64,000 nucleotides of DNA from Rhizobiales bacterium 65-79 (GTDB lineage Bacteria; Pseudomonadota; Alphaproteobacteria; Rhizobiales; Rhizobiaceae), in contig MKRJ01000034.1 in assembly GCA_001896885.1 (NCBI GenBank), forward strand, positions 1 through 64,000, read 5' to 3'. The translations under genes were made by a program, and so were the position numbers. Under the pieces are notes generated by a model. The model worked only from the letters and a program-made list of their open reading frames with translations. It ran no database searches and was not told where the DNA came from. Shown piece by piece: positions 46,579-57,628 of the stretch. The first letter of the stretch is position 1. Every line of letters begins with the position of its first letter.

Positions 46579-46659
46579 GACCGCTATCTAAACCTCGGCG
46601 GGCCTCCGCGCTACGTGCCGACCGGCGCCACGATGTCTCACCCGCCCGAAACGAATGCG

Positions 46660-46674
46660 GGCGACCCTGTCGCC
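46660..46674 (-). terminator. Small hairpin after ctaE
   Basis: GGCGAC-CCT-GTCGCC lies 50 nt past the ctaE stop in the 145-bp gap before the DUF983 gene. It is too short and lacks a T-run, so it may only reduce read-through or protect the upstream mRNA. Confidence 0.3.
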
Positions 46675-46723
46675 AGGGCCGCCCGCAAACACCGCCTGAG
46701 ATCTGGGAGGACGACGCGAATCG

Positions 46724-47608
46724 TCACTCCATCGCGATTGTCGCACCGTGCGAGGCCCAAACATAGATGCAAGTGAACAGGAAGAGCCACACGACGTCGA
46801 CGAAATGCCAGTACCAGGCCGCGGCCTCGAAGCCGAAATGCTGCTTCGGCGTGAAGTCGCCGCCGATCGCCCGCATCAGGCACACGAACAGGAAGATCGT
46901 GCCGATGATGACGTGGAAGCCGTGGAAGCCGGTGGCCATGAAGAACGTCGCGCCGTAGATGGAGTTCTTGAAGCCGAACGGCGCGTGGATGTACTCGTAA
47001 GCCTGGCAGGAGGTGAACAGGACGCCGAGCGCCACGGTCAGGACCAGGCCCCAGATAAGTCCCTTGCGATTGTTGTTGATAAGCGCGTGATGCGCCCAGG
47101 TCACCGTCGTGCCCGACAGAAGCAGGATGATGGTGTTGTAGAGCGGCAGGTGGAAGGGATCGAGGACCTCCATGCCCTTCGGCGGCCACACCCCGCCGGT
47201 GAAGGCGGTGCGCGCCACCTGCTCGGCCTCGCCGGGGAACAGGCTGGCGTCGAAGAAGGCCCAGAACCAGGCGACGAAGAACATCACCTCCGAGGCGATG
47301 AACATGATCATGCCGTAGCGCAGGTGCAGCGACACGACCGGCGTATGGTCGCCTTCATGGGCTTCCTTGATCGTGTCCGACCACCAGGCGAACATGGTGT
47401 AGAGCACGATCAGGGCGCCGAAGGCGAAGATCCAGAAATGCGTGTTGGCGAGATTGTAGCCGAAGATCGGGAAGTCGCTCTGCTCCATGTAGCGCATCCA
47501 GGCGACCCCGCCGATCGCCATGATGAAGGCGCCGATGGACCCGATGACCGGGTTCGGACTGGGCTTAACCAGATGGTAGTCGTGATGTTTCGCGTGCGTG
47601 TCTGCCAT
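46724..47608 (-). CDS. ctaE: Cytochrome c oxidase subunit III
   Basis: A 294-residue integral membrane subunit of aa3-type oxidase with seven predicted helices. Family motifs include [20 protein letters not shown] at the start, [53 protein letters not shown] and the terminal [20 protein letters not shown]. It supports proton uptake and stability of subunit I. It starts 1 bp after the ctaG stop. It is also known as coxC. Confidence 0.97.
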   Translation of the reverse strand: MADTHAKHHDYHLVKPSPNPVIGSIGAFIMAIGGVAWMRYMEQSDFPIFGYNLANTHFWIFAFGALIVLYTMFAWWSDTIKEAHEGDHTPVVSLHLRYGMIMFIASEVMFFVAWFWAFFDASLFPGEAEQVARTAFTGGVWPPKGMEVLDPFHLPLYNTIILLLSGTTVTWAHHALINNNRKGLIWGLVLTVALGVLFTSCQAYEYIHAPFGFKNSIYGATFFMATGFHGFHVIIGTIFLFVCLMRAIGGDFTPKQHFGFEAAAWYWHFVDVVWLFLFTCIYVWASHGATIAME

Positions 47609-47609
47609 G

Positions 47610-48254
47610 TCAGTCCCTGCGCGTTATGGAGGTGTCCCCGGTTATCTCGTCTGCCGCCTCTAAGGGCTTCGTCCCGGCGTCCGCGAGCTTGTCTCCCGGC
47701 GGCTGGAACATCGTATAGGATAGGGTGACCGCTTGCAGCCCCCTCGCCTCTTCCGCATCGACAATGGCGGGATCGACGTAGAAGACAACGGGCATGTCGA
47801 TCTTCTCGCCCGGCTTCAGCGTCGTGTCGTTGAAGCAGAAGCACTGGATCTTGTAGAAATACGCCCCGGCGAATTCCGGCGTCACGTTGAAGCTGGCGCG
47901 GCCACGGACGACATGGTCCGAAAGGTTCTGCGCCACGTAGTGGATTTCGCGCGTCTCGCCGATCCTGGCCTTGGTCTCCGACTGGGCCGGCTCGAACGAC
48001 CAGGGGATCTTCGGCGCGTTGGCGTCGAACCGGACCGTCAGTTCGCGGTCGAGCACGCGGGATGCGCCCTCGGCGGCGCGCTGCGTGGTGCCGCCATAGC
48101 CGGTGACCTGGCAGAAGACGCGGTAAAGCGGCACGGCGGCGTAGGAAAGCCCGACCATGCCGACGCAGACGGCGGCGCAGACGCCGGCCACGGCCATGTT
48201 CAGCCGCGTGCCCTTTCCCGCGCGTCGATCGAGGTTCCCCGCCATCCCGCTCAC
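47610..48254 (-). CDS. ctaG: Cytochrome c oxidase assembly protein CtaG (Cox11 family)
   Basis: A 214-residue copper chaperone that helps form the CuB site of subunit I. One N-terminal membrane helix (about 20-42) precedes a periplasmic beta-domain with the conserved copper-binding CFCF pair in [16 protein letters not shown] and the late FYVDPAIVD. Its GTG start at 48254 overlaps the stop of a 47-residue membrane protein gene (GTGA), implying coupled translation. An internal ATG at 48245 is an alternative start. Confidence 0.94.
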   Translation of the reverse strand: MSGMAGNLDRRAGKGTRLNMAVAGVCAAVCVGMVGLSYAAVPLYRVFCQVTGYGGTTQRAAEGASRVLDRELTVRFDANAPKIPWSFEPAQSETKARIGETREIHYVAQNLSDHVVRGRASFNVTPEFAGAYFYKIQCFCFNDTTLKPGEKIDMPVVFYVDPAIVDAEEARGLQAVTLSYTMFQPPGDKLADAGTKPLEAADEITGDTSITRRD

Positions 48255-48394
48255 ATCGTATGGTTCACGAATTTCACGATCGTCGCGATATAGAAGATGA
48301 CGACCAGGGCGGCGAGCCCGAGGCCGATCGCCAGCGAACGGCTGCGCCGCGCCCTCTTCTGCTGCTCGGTAAGCTCTATGCGTTCGTGCATCAT
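48251..48394 (-). CDS. 47-residue single-helix membrane protein of the cox operon (CoxF-like)
   Basis: Between ctaB and ctaG the minus strand encodes a 47-residue peptide. It begins [20 protein letters not shown], a charged cytoplasmic part, followed by one membrane helix (about 21-40, ending [13 protein letters not shown]) and a short tail ending in HTM. It starts 4 bp after ctaB and its stop overlaps the ctaG GTG start. Small proteins of this shape and position are found in other rhizobial cox operons and are sometimes named CoxF; the role is unknown, possibly oxidase assembly or a small subunit. Confidence 0.75.
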   Translation of the reverse strand: MMHERIELTEQQKRARRSRSLAIGLGLAALVVIFYIATIVKFVNHTM

Positions 48395-48398
48395 CGGC

Positions 48399-49337
48399 TC
48401 ATATCCCCGCCAGGCCGAAGGCGCGGCTGATCAGGACATCGGCGAGAAAGGCGGCGAATATCCCGAAAAGATAGAGCAGCGAATAGCCGAACAGCGCCTT
48501 GGCCGGCTTCATCTTCCTGTCCTCGTCCGGCATGACCAGCACCCGCCAGGCATACCAGACGAAGCCGGCGCCGAGCGCGGCGGAGACCAGGCCGTAGCCG
48601 AGGCTCGCATAGCCGAGCGCCCAGGGCAGCACGCCGACCGGCGCGATCAGAAGCGAATAGGCGAATATCTGGCGGCGCGTCGAGGCTTCGCCGGCGACGT
48701 TCGGCATCATCGGAACGCCTGCGCGCTCGTAGTCGCCCGCCTTGAACAGCGCCAGCGCCCAGAAATGCGGGGGCGTCCACAGGAAGATGATGAGGAAAAG
48801 GATGATGCTCTCGAGGCTGACGGTGCCCGTCGCCGCCGCCCAGCCGATGATCGGCGGGAACGCGCCGGCCGCGCCTCCGATGACGATGTTCTGCGGCGTC
48901 GAGCGCTTCAGCCACATCGTATAGATGACGGCGTAGAAGAAGATGGTGAAGGCGAGCAGCGCCGCTGCCAGCCAGTTGGCGAGCACGCCGAGCGTCATCA
49001 CGGAAAGGACCGAAAGCACCAGGCCGAAGGAAAGAGCCTCGCCCGGCCTGACGCGGCCGGCGGGGATCGGCCGGCGGGACGTGCGCGACATGACCGCATC
49101 GATGTCGGCGTCGTACCACATGTTGAGCGCGCCGGACGCCCCGGCGCCGGCGGCGACCGCCATGATCGCCACGACCGCCAGGAACGGATGCGGCAGGACC
49201 GGCGCCGCGACCATGCCTACGAAGGCCGTGAACACGACGAGCGACATCACGCGCGGCTTCAGCAGTTCCAGGTAATCCCCGGCCACCGCTTCCGAAAGCT
49301 GCGTCTCGTCGCTGCGGGTCGGCTCTAAAAGCGCCAT
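48399..49337 (-). CDS. ctaB: Protoheme IX farnesyltransferase (heme o synthase)
   Basis: A 312-residue UbiA-family enzyme that attaches farnesyl diphosphate to heme b, making heme o, the precursor of heme a. It has about nine predicted membrane helices, the first Asp-rich motif [15 protein letters not shown] and the second in the [18 protein letters not shown] loop. It is encoded between subunit I and the copper chaperone, as in other Alphaproteobacteria. Also called cyoE or coxE. Confidence 0.96.
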   Translation of the reverse strand: MALLEPTRSDETQLSEAVAGDYLELLKPRVMSLVVFTAFVGMVAAPVLPHPFLAVVAIMAVAAGAGASGALNMWYDADIDAVMSRTSRRPIPAGRVRPGEALSFGLVLSVLSVMTLGVLANWLAAALLAFTIFFYAVIYTMWLKRSTPQNIVIGGAAGAFPPIIGWAAATGTVSLESIILFLIIFLWTPPHFWALALFKAGDYERAGVPMMPNVAGEASTRRQIFAYSLLIAPVGVLPWALGYASLGYGLVSAALGAGFVWYAWRVLVMPDEDRKMKPAKALFGYSLLYLFGIFAAFLADVLISRAFGLAGI

Positions 49338-49410
49338 TCCGGTTCCAGTTCAACTCTCACATTGGTGAAACCGCCGGCGAACCGGCGGCTTCCTTTTCCT
49401 TCGATGCCCT

Positions 49411-51078
<1,668 letters not shown>

Positions 51079-51094
51079 TTATGCCAGCCGTTGC

Positions 51095-51973
51095 TCAGTT
51101 CGCAGCGGCAACTTTCGTCTTGTTGTGATCGACCTCGGCCATCAGCGCCTTGTTGGCCCCGTCGAGATCGTTCTTAGCCGTCTTGTACCAGTTGTCGTAC
51201 TGCTGCTGCGACACCACGCGGATGGCGATCGGCATGAAAGCGTGGTCCTTGCCGCAAAGTTCGGAGCACTGGCCGTAGAAGATGCCTTCCTTCTCCGCCT
51301 TGAACCAGGTCTCGTTCATGCGGCCCGGCACGGCGTCCACCTTGATGCCGAAGGGCGGCATGGCGAAGGAGTGGATGACATCGGCGCCGGTCACGAGCAC
51401 GCGGACCATCGCGTTCACCGGAACCACCATTTCGTGATTGACCGTCAGCAGGCGCGGATATTCGTCGCGATTCTCCTTGCCGAGCTTGGCGCGGTCAGCG
51501 TCGGCGAGAATGGACGAGTTGAAGGACAGCTTGTCCTTGTCGCCGGTCTCGTATTCGTAGTCCCAGTTCCACTGGTTGCCCGTGGCCTTCACGGTAAGCT
51601 TGGGCGCGTCCTTCGGATTGTACTGGGCCGTCAGAAGCTGGAAGGAGGGAATGGCGATCGCGATGAGGACGACCACCGGCAGGACCGTCCAGATCACCTC
51701 GATCAGCGTGTTGTGCGTCGTCTGCGAGGGGACCGGATTGCGCTTGGCGCTGAAGCGGAACATGCAGTAGCCGAGCAGCACCATGACGAGAATGGTGATC
51801 GGTACGATGAACCAGAGCGTGTAGTCCTGGAACCAGGTGATCTGCCGCATCATGTCGGTCGCGGCCGGCTGGAAGGTCCATTCCCAATCCCGCGGAGCAG
51901 CCATTGCCGAAGTCACCGCGAAGCCGGCCGATGCCCCGCCGACAAGCGCAAGAATGTTCCTGATCACTCTCAT
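51095..51973 (-). CDS. ctaC: Cytochrome c oxidase subunit II
   Basis: The 292-residue subunit carries the CuA electron-entry centre. It has a signal peptide (ending near AMAA), two membrane helices (about 45-70 and 85-110) and a periplasmic cupredoxin domain with the aromatic WNWDYEY motif. The CuA ligands are in CSELCGKDHAFM, with an earlier His in DVIHSFAMP. The ATG at 51973 is preceded by GGGAG; the TTG at 51985 is less likely. It is the first gene of the oxidase operon. Also called coxB. Confidence 0.97.
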   Translation of the reverse strand: MRVIRNILALVGGASAGFAVTSAMAAPRDWEWTFQPAATDMMRQITWFQDYTLWFIVPITILVMVLLGYCMFRFSAKRNPVPSQTTHNTLIEVIWTVLPVVVLIAIAIPSFQLLTAQYNPKDAPKLTVKATGNQWNWDYEYETGDKDKLSFNSSILADADRAKLGKENRDEYPRLLTVNHEMVVPVNAMVRVLVTGADVIHSFAMPPFGIKVDAVPGRMNETWFKAEKEGIFYGQCSELCGKDHAFMPIAIRVVSQQQYDNWYKTAKNDLDGANKALMAEVDHNKTKVAAAN

Positions 51974-52340
51974 CGTCTCCCGCAATTACCGTATCGGGCC
52001 CTGACGCCATGCGTCCGCCGGGCAACGGAATCCCCCGTACCCTTCGAATGCGTTCAAACCATACTCCGATATCAACCGCAAGGAAGGCGGCATGCGAAAG
52101 ATGCGGCATTTTGCGCCCGCCGCAGTCGCCGGCGCAAAGCGCGGCGACATTTCCAGCTTGCCAGACATCCCGTCTTCGACGCATTCCCGGAAAGCGGCCC
52201 GGCCTGTCGCAATTCGGACCGAATGTTGCGCCAGTTGCGCGGACCGGGACAATATGCGGGAAACGCTCCGGACAGCAGCGGCGCGCGCTTCCGGAAAGAC
52301 GTGCATATGACTAGATTGCCGTGATTCGAAGGGAGCCGAG
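51974..52340. promoter_or_regulatory. Divergent promoter region between ctaC and the IalB gene
   Basis: This 367-bp gap has no convincing gene; short open frames in it look random. It must contain the promoter of the cytochrome oxidase operon and that of ialB. A hairpin TTTGCGCC...GGCGCAAA (52110-52117 and 52131-52138, 13-nt loop) lies about 140 bp upstream of ctaC, possibly in its leader. No clear -35/-10 or Fnr/FixK-type box was seen. Confidence 0.45.
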
Positions 52341-52877
52341 ATGATGGCGGGGCCGTTTAGAGCAGTGCTGACGATGATACTCCTCATCGCCGCGATGCTG
52401 GCCGTTTCCGTCGCAGCGCTCGCGCAGCAGGACGTGACGCCAAGCCCGAACGGCACCGTCAAATCGGTGCATGGCGCCTGGTCGATCATCTGCGACACGC
52501 CGCCCGGCGCCCAGACGGAGCAATGCGCGATGATGCAGAACGTCGTCGCCTCCGACCGCCCGGAAGTCGGGCTTTCGGTGGTCGTGCTGAAGACGGCCGA
52601 CCACAAGGCGCAGATCCTGCGCGTGCTCGCGCCGCTCGGCGTGCTCCTGCCGAACGGGCTCGGCCTCAATGTCGACGGCAAGGATATCGGCCGCGCCTAT
52701 TTCGTACGCTGCTTCCAGGACGGCTGCTACGCCGAGGTCATCCTCGAACCGAAGCTGATCGATACGCTTTCCCACGGCAAGTCGGCGACCTTCATCGTCT
52801 TCCAGACGCCCGAGCAGGGGATCGGCATTCCAGTGGACCTCAGCGGTTTCGCCGAGGGCTTCGCGGCGCTGCCCTGA
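52341..52877 (+). CDS. Invasion-associated locus B (IalB) family protein
   Basis: A 178-residue exported protein with a signal peptide (about 1-29, ending ALAQQ) and the IalB domain. Its markers are the HGAWSIICDTPPGAQTEQCAMMQNV segment, two further cysteines in VRCFQDGCYAEV, and IVFQTPEQGIGIPVDLSGFAEGF. The family is named from Bartonella, where it aids red-cell invasion; in free-living rhizobia the role is unknown. AAGGGAGCCGAG precedes the ATG at 52341. Confidence 0.9.
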   Translation: MMAGPFRAVLTMILLIAAMLAVSVAALAQQDVTPSPNGTVKSVHGAWSIICDTPPGAQTEQCAMMQNVVASDRPEVGLSVVVLKTADHKAQILRVLAPLGVLLPNGLGLNVDGKDIGRAYFVRCFQDGCYAEVILEPKLIDTLSHGKSATFIVFQTPEQGIGIPVDLSGFAEGFAALP

Positions 52878-52898
52878 GGCAAAAGCCGAGACCTTTCC

Positions 52899-53036
52899 TC
52901 AGCGCATGCCGACATAGATCGCCAATCCGCCGGCCATGCCGATGCCGACGCCCGCCACGGCATAGGTCGAGCCGAAAAGCGACCCGGCCAGCAGGCCGAC
53001 AATTGCGCCGATGAATATCCAATATGGTCCTTTCAT
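52899..53036 (-). CDS. 45-residue glycine-rich membrane protein
   Basis: The product is almost wholly hydrophobic: two Gly/Ala-rich membrane segments (about 5-23 and 25-42) with small-residue spacing like glycine-zipper helices, so it probably spans the inner membrane as a hairpin. AGGAGCAGGA directly precedes the ATG at 53036. A longer frame to 53087 lacks such a site. I do not recognise a family with a known role. It is convergent with ialB and divergent from tldD. Confidence 0.6.
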   Translation of the reverse strand: MKGPYWIFIGAIVGLLAGSLFGSTYAVAGVGIGMAGGLAIYVGMR

Positions 53037-53142
53037 TCCTGCTCCTGCTATGACCCAAGGCCAGAAGCGAACGGGCCGAGGGTGCAACGCCGAGGCCCGC
53101 CGCCTATATTCGACCTAATCCTCTTGCGACGGGAGCCAAGCC

Positions 53143-54558
53143 GTGGATTCCAGGCTGACTGAACAATTCGACATTTCCGAAGACGAGGTGAAGCGCATCG
53201 TCGCCGACACGATCCATGGCGCCGACGACGGCGAACTCTTCCTGGAATACCGCGAGGGCGAGTCGCTGATGTTCGACAATGGCCGGCTGAAGACGGCCAA
53301 TTTCTCGACCGACCAGGGTTTCGGGTTGCGCGCGGTCGCCGGCGAGGCGAGCGGCTACGCGCATGCGAACGATTTTTCCGAAGCGGCGCTGAAGCGCGCC
53401 GCCGACGCGGTCTCGACCGTCAAGGCGGGCTATTCCGGTACGCTCGCCGCCGCGCCGCAGGGCACCAACCGCCATCTCTACGGCGAGGAGAACCCGATCG
53501 CCGCGCCCGGCTTCGAGGCCAAGGCGAAGCTCCTGCAGGAGATCGACGCCTTCCTGCGCGCCAAGGATCCGCGCGTGCGGCAGGTCACGGCCTCGCTCGC
53601 AGCGTCGTGGCAGCATGTCGAGATCATGCGCGCCGACGGCCGCACGGCGCGCGATATCCGTCCGCTGGTGCGCATGAACGTGTCGGTGGTGGTCGGCGAC
53701 GGCGACCGTCAGGAATCCGGTTCCTACGGCATGGGCGGCCGCAAATCCTTCGAGGAGTTCCTAGCCGAGGGCTCGTGGAAACATGCCGCCGACGAGGCGC
53801 TGCGCCAGGCGCTGGTCAACCTGGAGGCGATCCCCGCCCCTGCCGGCACGTTTGACATCGTGCTCGCCAATGGCTGGCCGGGCGTCATGCTGCACGAGGC
53901 GGTCGGGCACGGGCTGGAGGGCGACTTCAACCGCAAGAAGACCTCCGCCTTCGCCGGGCTGATGGGCCAGCAGGTCGCCGCCAGGGGCGTGACGGTCGTC
54001 GACGACGGCACGATCGCGGAGCGGCGCGGCTCGCTCACCATCGACGACGAGGGCACGCCGACGAACCGCACGGTGCTGATCGAGGACGGGAAGCTCGTGG
54101 GCTACATGCAGGATCGGCAGAACGCGCGGCTGATGGGCATGAAGCCGACCGGCAACGGTCGCCGCGAATCCTACGCGCACGAACCGATGCCGCGCATGAC
54201 CAACACCTACATGACCGCCGGGGACCACGAGCCGGGCGAGATCATCGCCTCGGTCAAGAACGGCATCTACGCCGTCTCCTTCGGCGGCGGCCAGGTGGAC
54301 ATCACCTCGGGCAAGTTCGTGTTCGGCTGCACCGAGGCCTACATGATCGAGGACGGCAAGGTGACCACGCCGATCCGCGGCGCGATGCTGATCGGCAACG
54401 GGCCGGACGCGATGCACCGCGTCGCCATGGTGGGCAACGACATGAAGCTCGACACCGGCATTGGCATGTGCGGCAAAGCCGGACAGGGCGTGCCCGTCGG
54501 CGTCGGCCAGCCGCATCTCAGGATGAACCAGATGACGGTCGGCGGCACGCGGACGTGA
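53143..54558 (+). CDS. tldD: Metalloprotease TldD
   Basis: A 471-residue member of the PmbA/TldD family; with TldE it degrades peptides and unfolded chains and processes microcin B17 and CcdA. The zinc motif HEAVGH is at residues 251-256, and the C-terminal CTEAYMIEDGKVTTPIRGAMLIGNGP and CGKAGQGVPVGVGQP segments are conserved. Its partner TldE (PmbA) is not in this window. The start codon is ATG 53143 or GTG; the preceding bases GACGGGAGCC give a fair site. Confidence 0.95.
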   Translation: MDSRLTEQFDISEDEVKRIVADTIHGADDGELFLEYREGESLMFDNGRLKTANFSTDQGFGLRAVAGEASGYAHANDFSEAALKRAADAVSTVKAGYSGTLAAAPQGTNRHLYGEENPIAAPGFEAKAKLLQEIDAFLRAKDPRVRQVTASLAASWQHVEIMRADGRTARDIRPLVRMNVSVVVGDGDRQESGSYGMGGRKSFEEFLAEGSWKHAADEALRQALVNLEAIPAPAGTFDIVLANGWPGVMLHEAVGHGLEGDFNRKKTSAFAGLMGQQVAARGVTVVDDGTIAERRGSLTIDDEGTPTNRTVLIEDGKLVGYMQDRQNARLMGMKPTGNGRRESYAHEPMPRMTNTYMTAGDHEPGEIIASVKNGIYAVSFGGGQVDITSGKFVFGCTEAYMIEDGKVTTPIRGAMLIGNGPDAMHRVAMVGNDMKLDTGIGMCGKAGQGVPVGVGQPHLRMNQMTVGGTRT

Positions 54559-54576
54559 CGGCGGCGGTCGGAATTC

Positions 54577-54607
54577 GGCAACAGGCAGTCGGGACAGGCC
54601 TGTTGCC
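54577..54607 (+). terminator. Hairpin after tldD
   Basis: GGCAACAGGC and GCCTGTTGCC are exact 10-nt complements with an 11-nt loop, 18 nt past the tldD stop. There is no T-run. Confidence 0.5.
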
Positions 54608-54618
54608 TGCCGCCTATT

Positions 54619-54642
54619 GCCGACGGCTTTTCGTTCGTCGGC
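54619..54642 (+). terminator. Second hairpin after tldD
   Basis: GCCGACG and CGTCGGC (7 bp, 10-nt loop) follow the first hairpin closely; together they probably separate tldD from the ABC transporter operon. AAAACTTGACG follows, which may be the start of the ABC promoter (TTGACG at 54648-54653). Confidence 0.4.
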
Positions 54643-54766
54643 AAAACTTGACGCTGGAGACCTGCCGGTCCAAATACTCCTGCGCGGGCCGGGTGGCGGA
54701 TTGACGTACCACTTCTGATTGTCGTCCTTTCCAGGCCGATGACCGCCCGCCGAAAAGGAGACAGCT

Positions 54767-55582
54767 GTGAAAAAGAATTTGCTTATCGCGCTGGCGGCGT
54801 CGCTCGCTTCCGGCCTTGCGCTCTCATTCGGCGCCATGTCGGCGGCGACGGCCGCGGAGGCCGGAACGAACATTGTCGTCGGCGCGGACACCACCTTCCC
54901 GCCCTTCGAGACCGAGACCAACGGCGAGGTCACAGGCTTCGACATCGACATGATCAAGGAGATCGCCAAGGCCGAGAACATGACAGTCACCCTGAAGACG
55001 CTGCCCTTCAACGGCATCATCCCCAGCCTGCAGGCCGGCTCCATCGACGCCGCAGTCGCCGGAATCACCATCAAGACCAGCCGGATGCAGAACGTCGATT
55101 TCAGCGACGCCTACTACAAGTCCGGCCTCTCGATCCTGGTCAAGAACGATTCGAAGATCAAAGGCTTCGCCGACCTCAAGGGCCATGTCGTCGCCACCAA
55201 GAAGGCGACCTCCTCGGTCGACTACCTGACCGACCACAAATTCTCGTCCGACTACATCAAGCAGTTCCAGAGCATCGACGCGGCCTACCAGGCGCTCGAG
55301 ACCGGCGGCGCGGACGCGGTCATCTTCGACAATCCCGTCAACGTCAATTTCAAGACCGCCCACAAGAATGTGAAGATCGTGGGCCCGCTCCTGACCGGCG
55401 AATATTATGGCATCGCCATCAGCAAGAAAAAACCCGACTTGGCTGCCAAGATCAATGATGGCCTCGCCAAGATCAAGAAGAACGGCGAATACAAGAAACT
55501 CTTCGAGAAGTATTTCGGCGGCGACCTGAGCGGCGAGGTCAAGGGCGTGGAGAAGCCGTCGTCCGTCGCCATTTCAGGCTGA
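54767..55582 (+). CDS. Amino-acid ABC transporter substrate-binding protein
   Basis: A 271-residue periplasmic binding protein of the polar/basic amino-acid (GlnH/HisJ-like) family with a signal peptide (about 1-30). The mature part begins TNIVVGADTTFPPFETETNGEVTGFDIDMI, a typical ligand-contact segment, and contains AVAGITIKTSRMQNVDFSDAYYKSG. AAAAGGAGACAGCT precedes the start at 54767 (GTG). It heads an operon with a permease and an ATPase. The exact amino acid is not clear. Confidence 0.94.
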   Translation: MKKNLLIALAASLASGLALSFGAMSAATAAEAGTNIVVGADTTFPPFETETNGEVTGFDIDMIKEIAKAENMTVTLKTLPFNGIIPSLQAGSIDAAVAGITIKTSRMQNVDFSDAYYKSGLSILVKNDSKIKGFADLKGHVVATKKATSSVDYLTDHKFSSDYIKQFQSIDAAYQALETGGADAVIFDNPVNVNFKTAHKNVKIVGPLLTGEYYGIAISKKKPDLAAKINDGLAKIKKNGEYKKLFEKYFGGDLSGEVKGVEKPSSVAISG

Positions 55583-55651
55583 GCATCCGATCCGGACATC
55601 CGATCGGCAAACGCCCGGCCATCCCGGCGAATACGCTCGATCGGCCGAAAC

Positions 55652-55682
55652 AGCGCGCGGCGCGGGACAAGTGCCGCGCGCT
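55652..55682 (+). terminator. Intra-operon hairpin with T-rich tail between binding-protein and permease genes
   Basis: AGCGCGCGGC and GCCGCGCGCT form a perfect 10-bp stem around an 11-nt loop, followed by TTCTCC. It sits in the 143-bp gap after the binding-protein gene. Such structures stabilise the 3' end of the binding-protein mRNA and reduce read-through, giving more binding protein than membrane subunits. Confidence 0.6.
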
Positions 55683-55725
55683 TTCTCCATACGGGAACGC
55701 GCAAGAGGGGTAAGGGGCACGGCCC

Positions 55726-56380
55726 ATGGACGCCATCTGGCAAAACCTACCTGTCATCCTGGTCGGCCTGCGCCTGACGATCCAGTACTCGATCGTCGCC
55801 ATCGTGCTGATGGTGGTCATCGGGCTGATCGCGGCGCTGATGCGGCTCTCGGCGATCGCTCCGCTGAGGTGGATCGCCACCGCCTATGTCGAGATCTTCC
55901 GGTCGACGCCGCTCCTGGTGCAGCTTTTCTTCATCGTCCTGGGGCTGCCCGCCATCCTGCCGGTCAACGAATGGTTCGGGCAATTGCTGTACCCGATCCT
56001 CGCCGCCGCGCTGACGCTCAGCCTGAACGAGGGCGCCTATGTCACAGAGATCATCCGCGCCGGCATCCTCGGCGTCGACCGGGGCCAGAAGGAAGCCGCG
56101 CAGAGCATCGGCATGAACGGCTTCCAGACGATGCGCTACATCGTCCTGCCGCAGGCGTTCAAGCGGATGATCCCGCCACTGGTCAACCAGGCGGCCCAGA
56201 CGATCAAGGACACCTCGCTTCTGGCGCCGGTCGGCATCGCCGAACTGGTCTACAAGGGCGAGATCGTGATCGCGGAGACCTTCGCTTCCTTCGCGATTTG
56301 GGGCGCCATCGCCGTGCTCTACTTCATCCTCATCTTCTCCGTGTCGAAGTTCTCGTCCTATCTGGAGAGGAGGCTTCAAG

Positions 56381-56394
<14 letters not shown>
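55726..56394 (+). CDS. Amino-acid ABC transporter permease
   Basis: The 222-residue membrane protein belongs to the HisM/GlnP type. It has about five predicted helices and the cytoplasmic EAA loop near residues 120-145 ([29 protein letters not shown]) that docks with the ATPase. It probably works as a homodimer because only one permease gene is present. Its 3' end overlaps the ATPase gene start by 14 bp. Confidence 0.95.
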
Positions 56395-57097
<703 letters not shown>

Positions 57098-57103
<6 letters not shown>

Positions 57104-57115
57104 CGCCGGCTACAG
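57098..57115. terminator. Hairpin spanning two convergent stop codons
   Basis: CTGTAGC-GCCG-GCTACAG (57098-57104 and 57109-57115) is a perfect 7-bp stem. One arm contains the TAG stop of the ABC ATPase (57101-57103) and the other the complementary stop of the RES-domain gene (57110-57112). The palindrome thus serves both genes with only 6 bp between them. Confidence 0.6.
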
Positions 57116-57628
57116 CCAGGACGCCGGATTGCGCGGCAGGCGATGGTCGGGATCGACGATCCCGAGCTTGGGCTCCCCTTCCCCATTCCAGCGCCAGAGC
57201 GCCACGCAGCTTCCGCCCGGCGACATGAAGGACGGATAGATGACGCCGTCCTTCCCGGCCTCGACCAGCTTCGCCCTCAGCAGATGCGTCTCCGGCGTCC
57301 TGCCTTCATCCAGCAGCGCCCGCCATTCGCATTCGTGGATCTCCGGACCGACGTCATAAGCGGCCAGAACGGCGGGATTGGTGAGGTCGGCGAGACGCGC
57401 GCCTGTCAGTTCGAGCTGCGCGATCAGCGCCGGGTGCTGGACGAAGCCCTGATTGTATTCCGCCCAGGCGGTGGAGAGTTCGCGGGCGGCGTAGATCGTC
57501 TGTTCGCCGACCGGATTCCAGCGGCCGCCGAAACGCGCGGCGCCCTCGCCCGACAGCGGCAGATAGGCCCAGCGCGGCACGAACGCCCGCCATAATGCTA
57601 GAGCCGGCGTGGAAGCAGCTTCAGGCAT
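57110..57628 (-). CDS. RES-domain toxin (NAD+ phosphorylase family)
   Basis: This 172-residue protein carries the RES domain, named from conserved Arg, Glu and Ser residues, seen in LWRAFVPRWAYLPLSGEGAARFGGRWNPVGEQTIYAARELSTAWAEY (residues about 12-60). The family includes ParT/MbcT toxins that consume NAD+ by phosphorolysis or ADP-ribosylate targets, halting growth. The gene follows the antitoxin gene with an 8-bp overlap, the usual toxin-antitoxin arrangement. The ATG at 57628 gives a normal domain N-terminus. Confidence 0.88.
   Translation of the reverse strand: MPEAASTPALALWRAFVPRWAYLPLSGEGAARFGGRWNPVGEQTIYAARELSTAWAEYNQGFVQHPALIAQLELTGARLADLTNPAVLAAYDVGPEIHECEWRALLDEGRTPETHLLRAKLVEAGKDGVIYPSFMSPGGSCVALWRWNGEGEPKLGIVDPDHRLPRNPASWL

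Noticed and set aside
52009-52324. Short open frames between ctaC and ialB
   Set aside because: Three overlapping frames on both strands, none with ribosome site or recognisable domain; the gap is better explained as a divergent promoter region.
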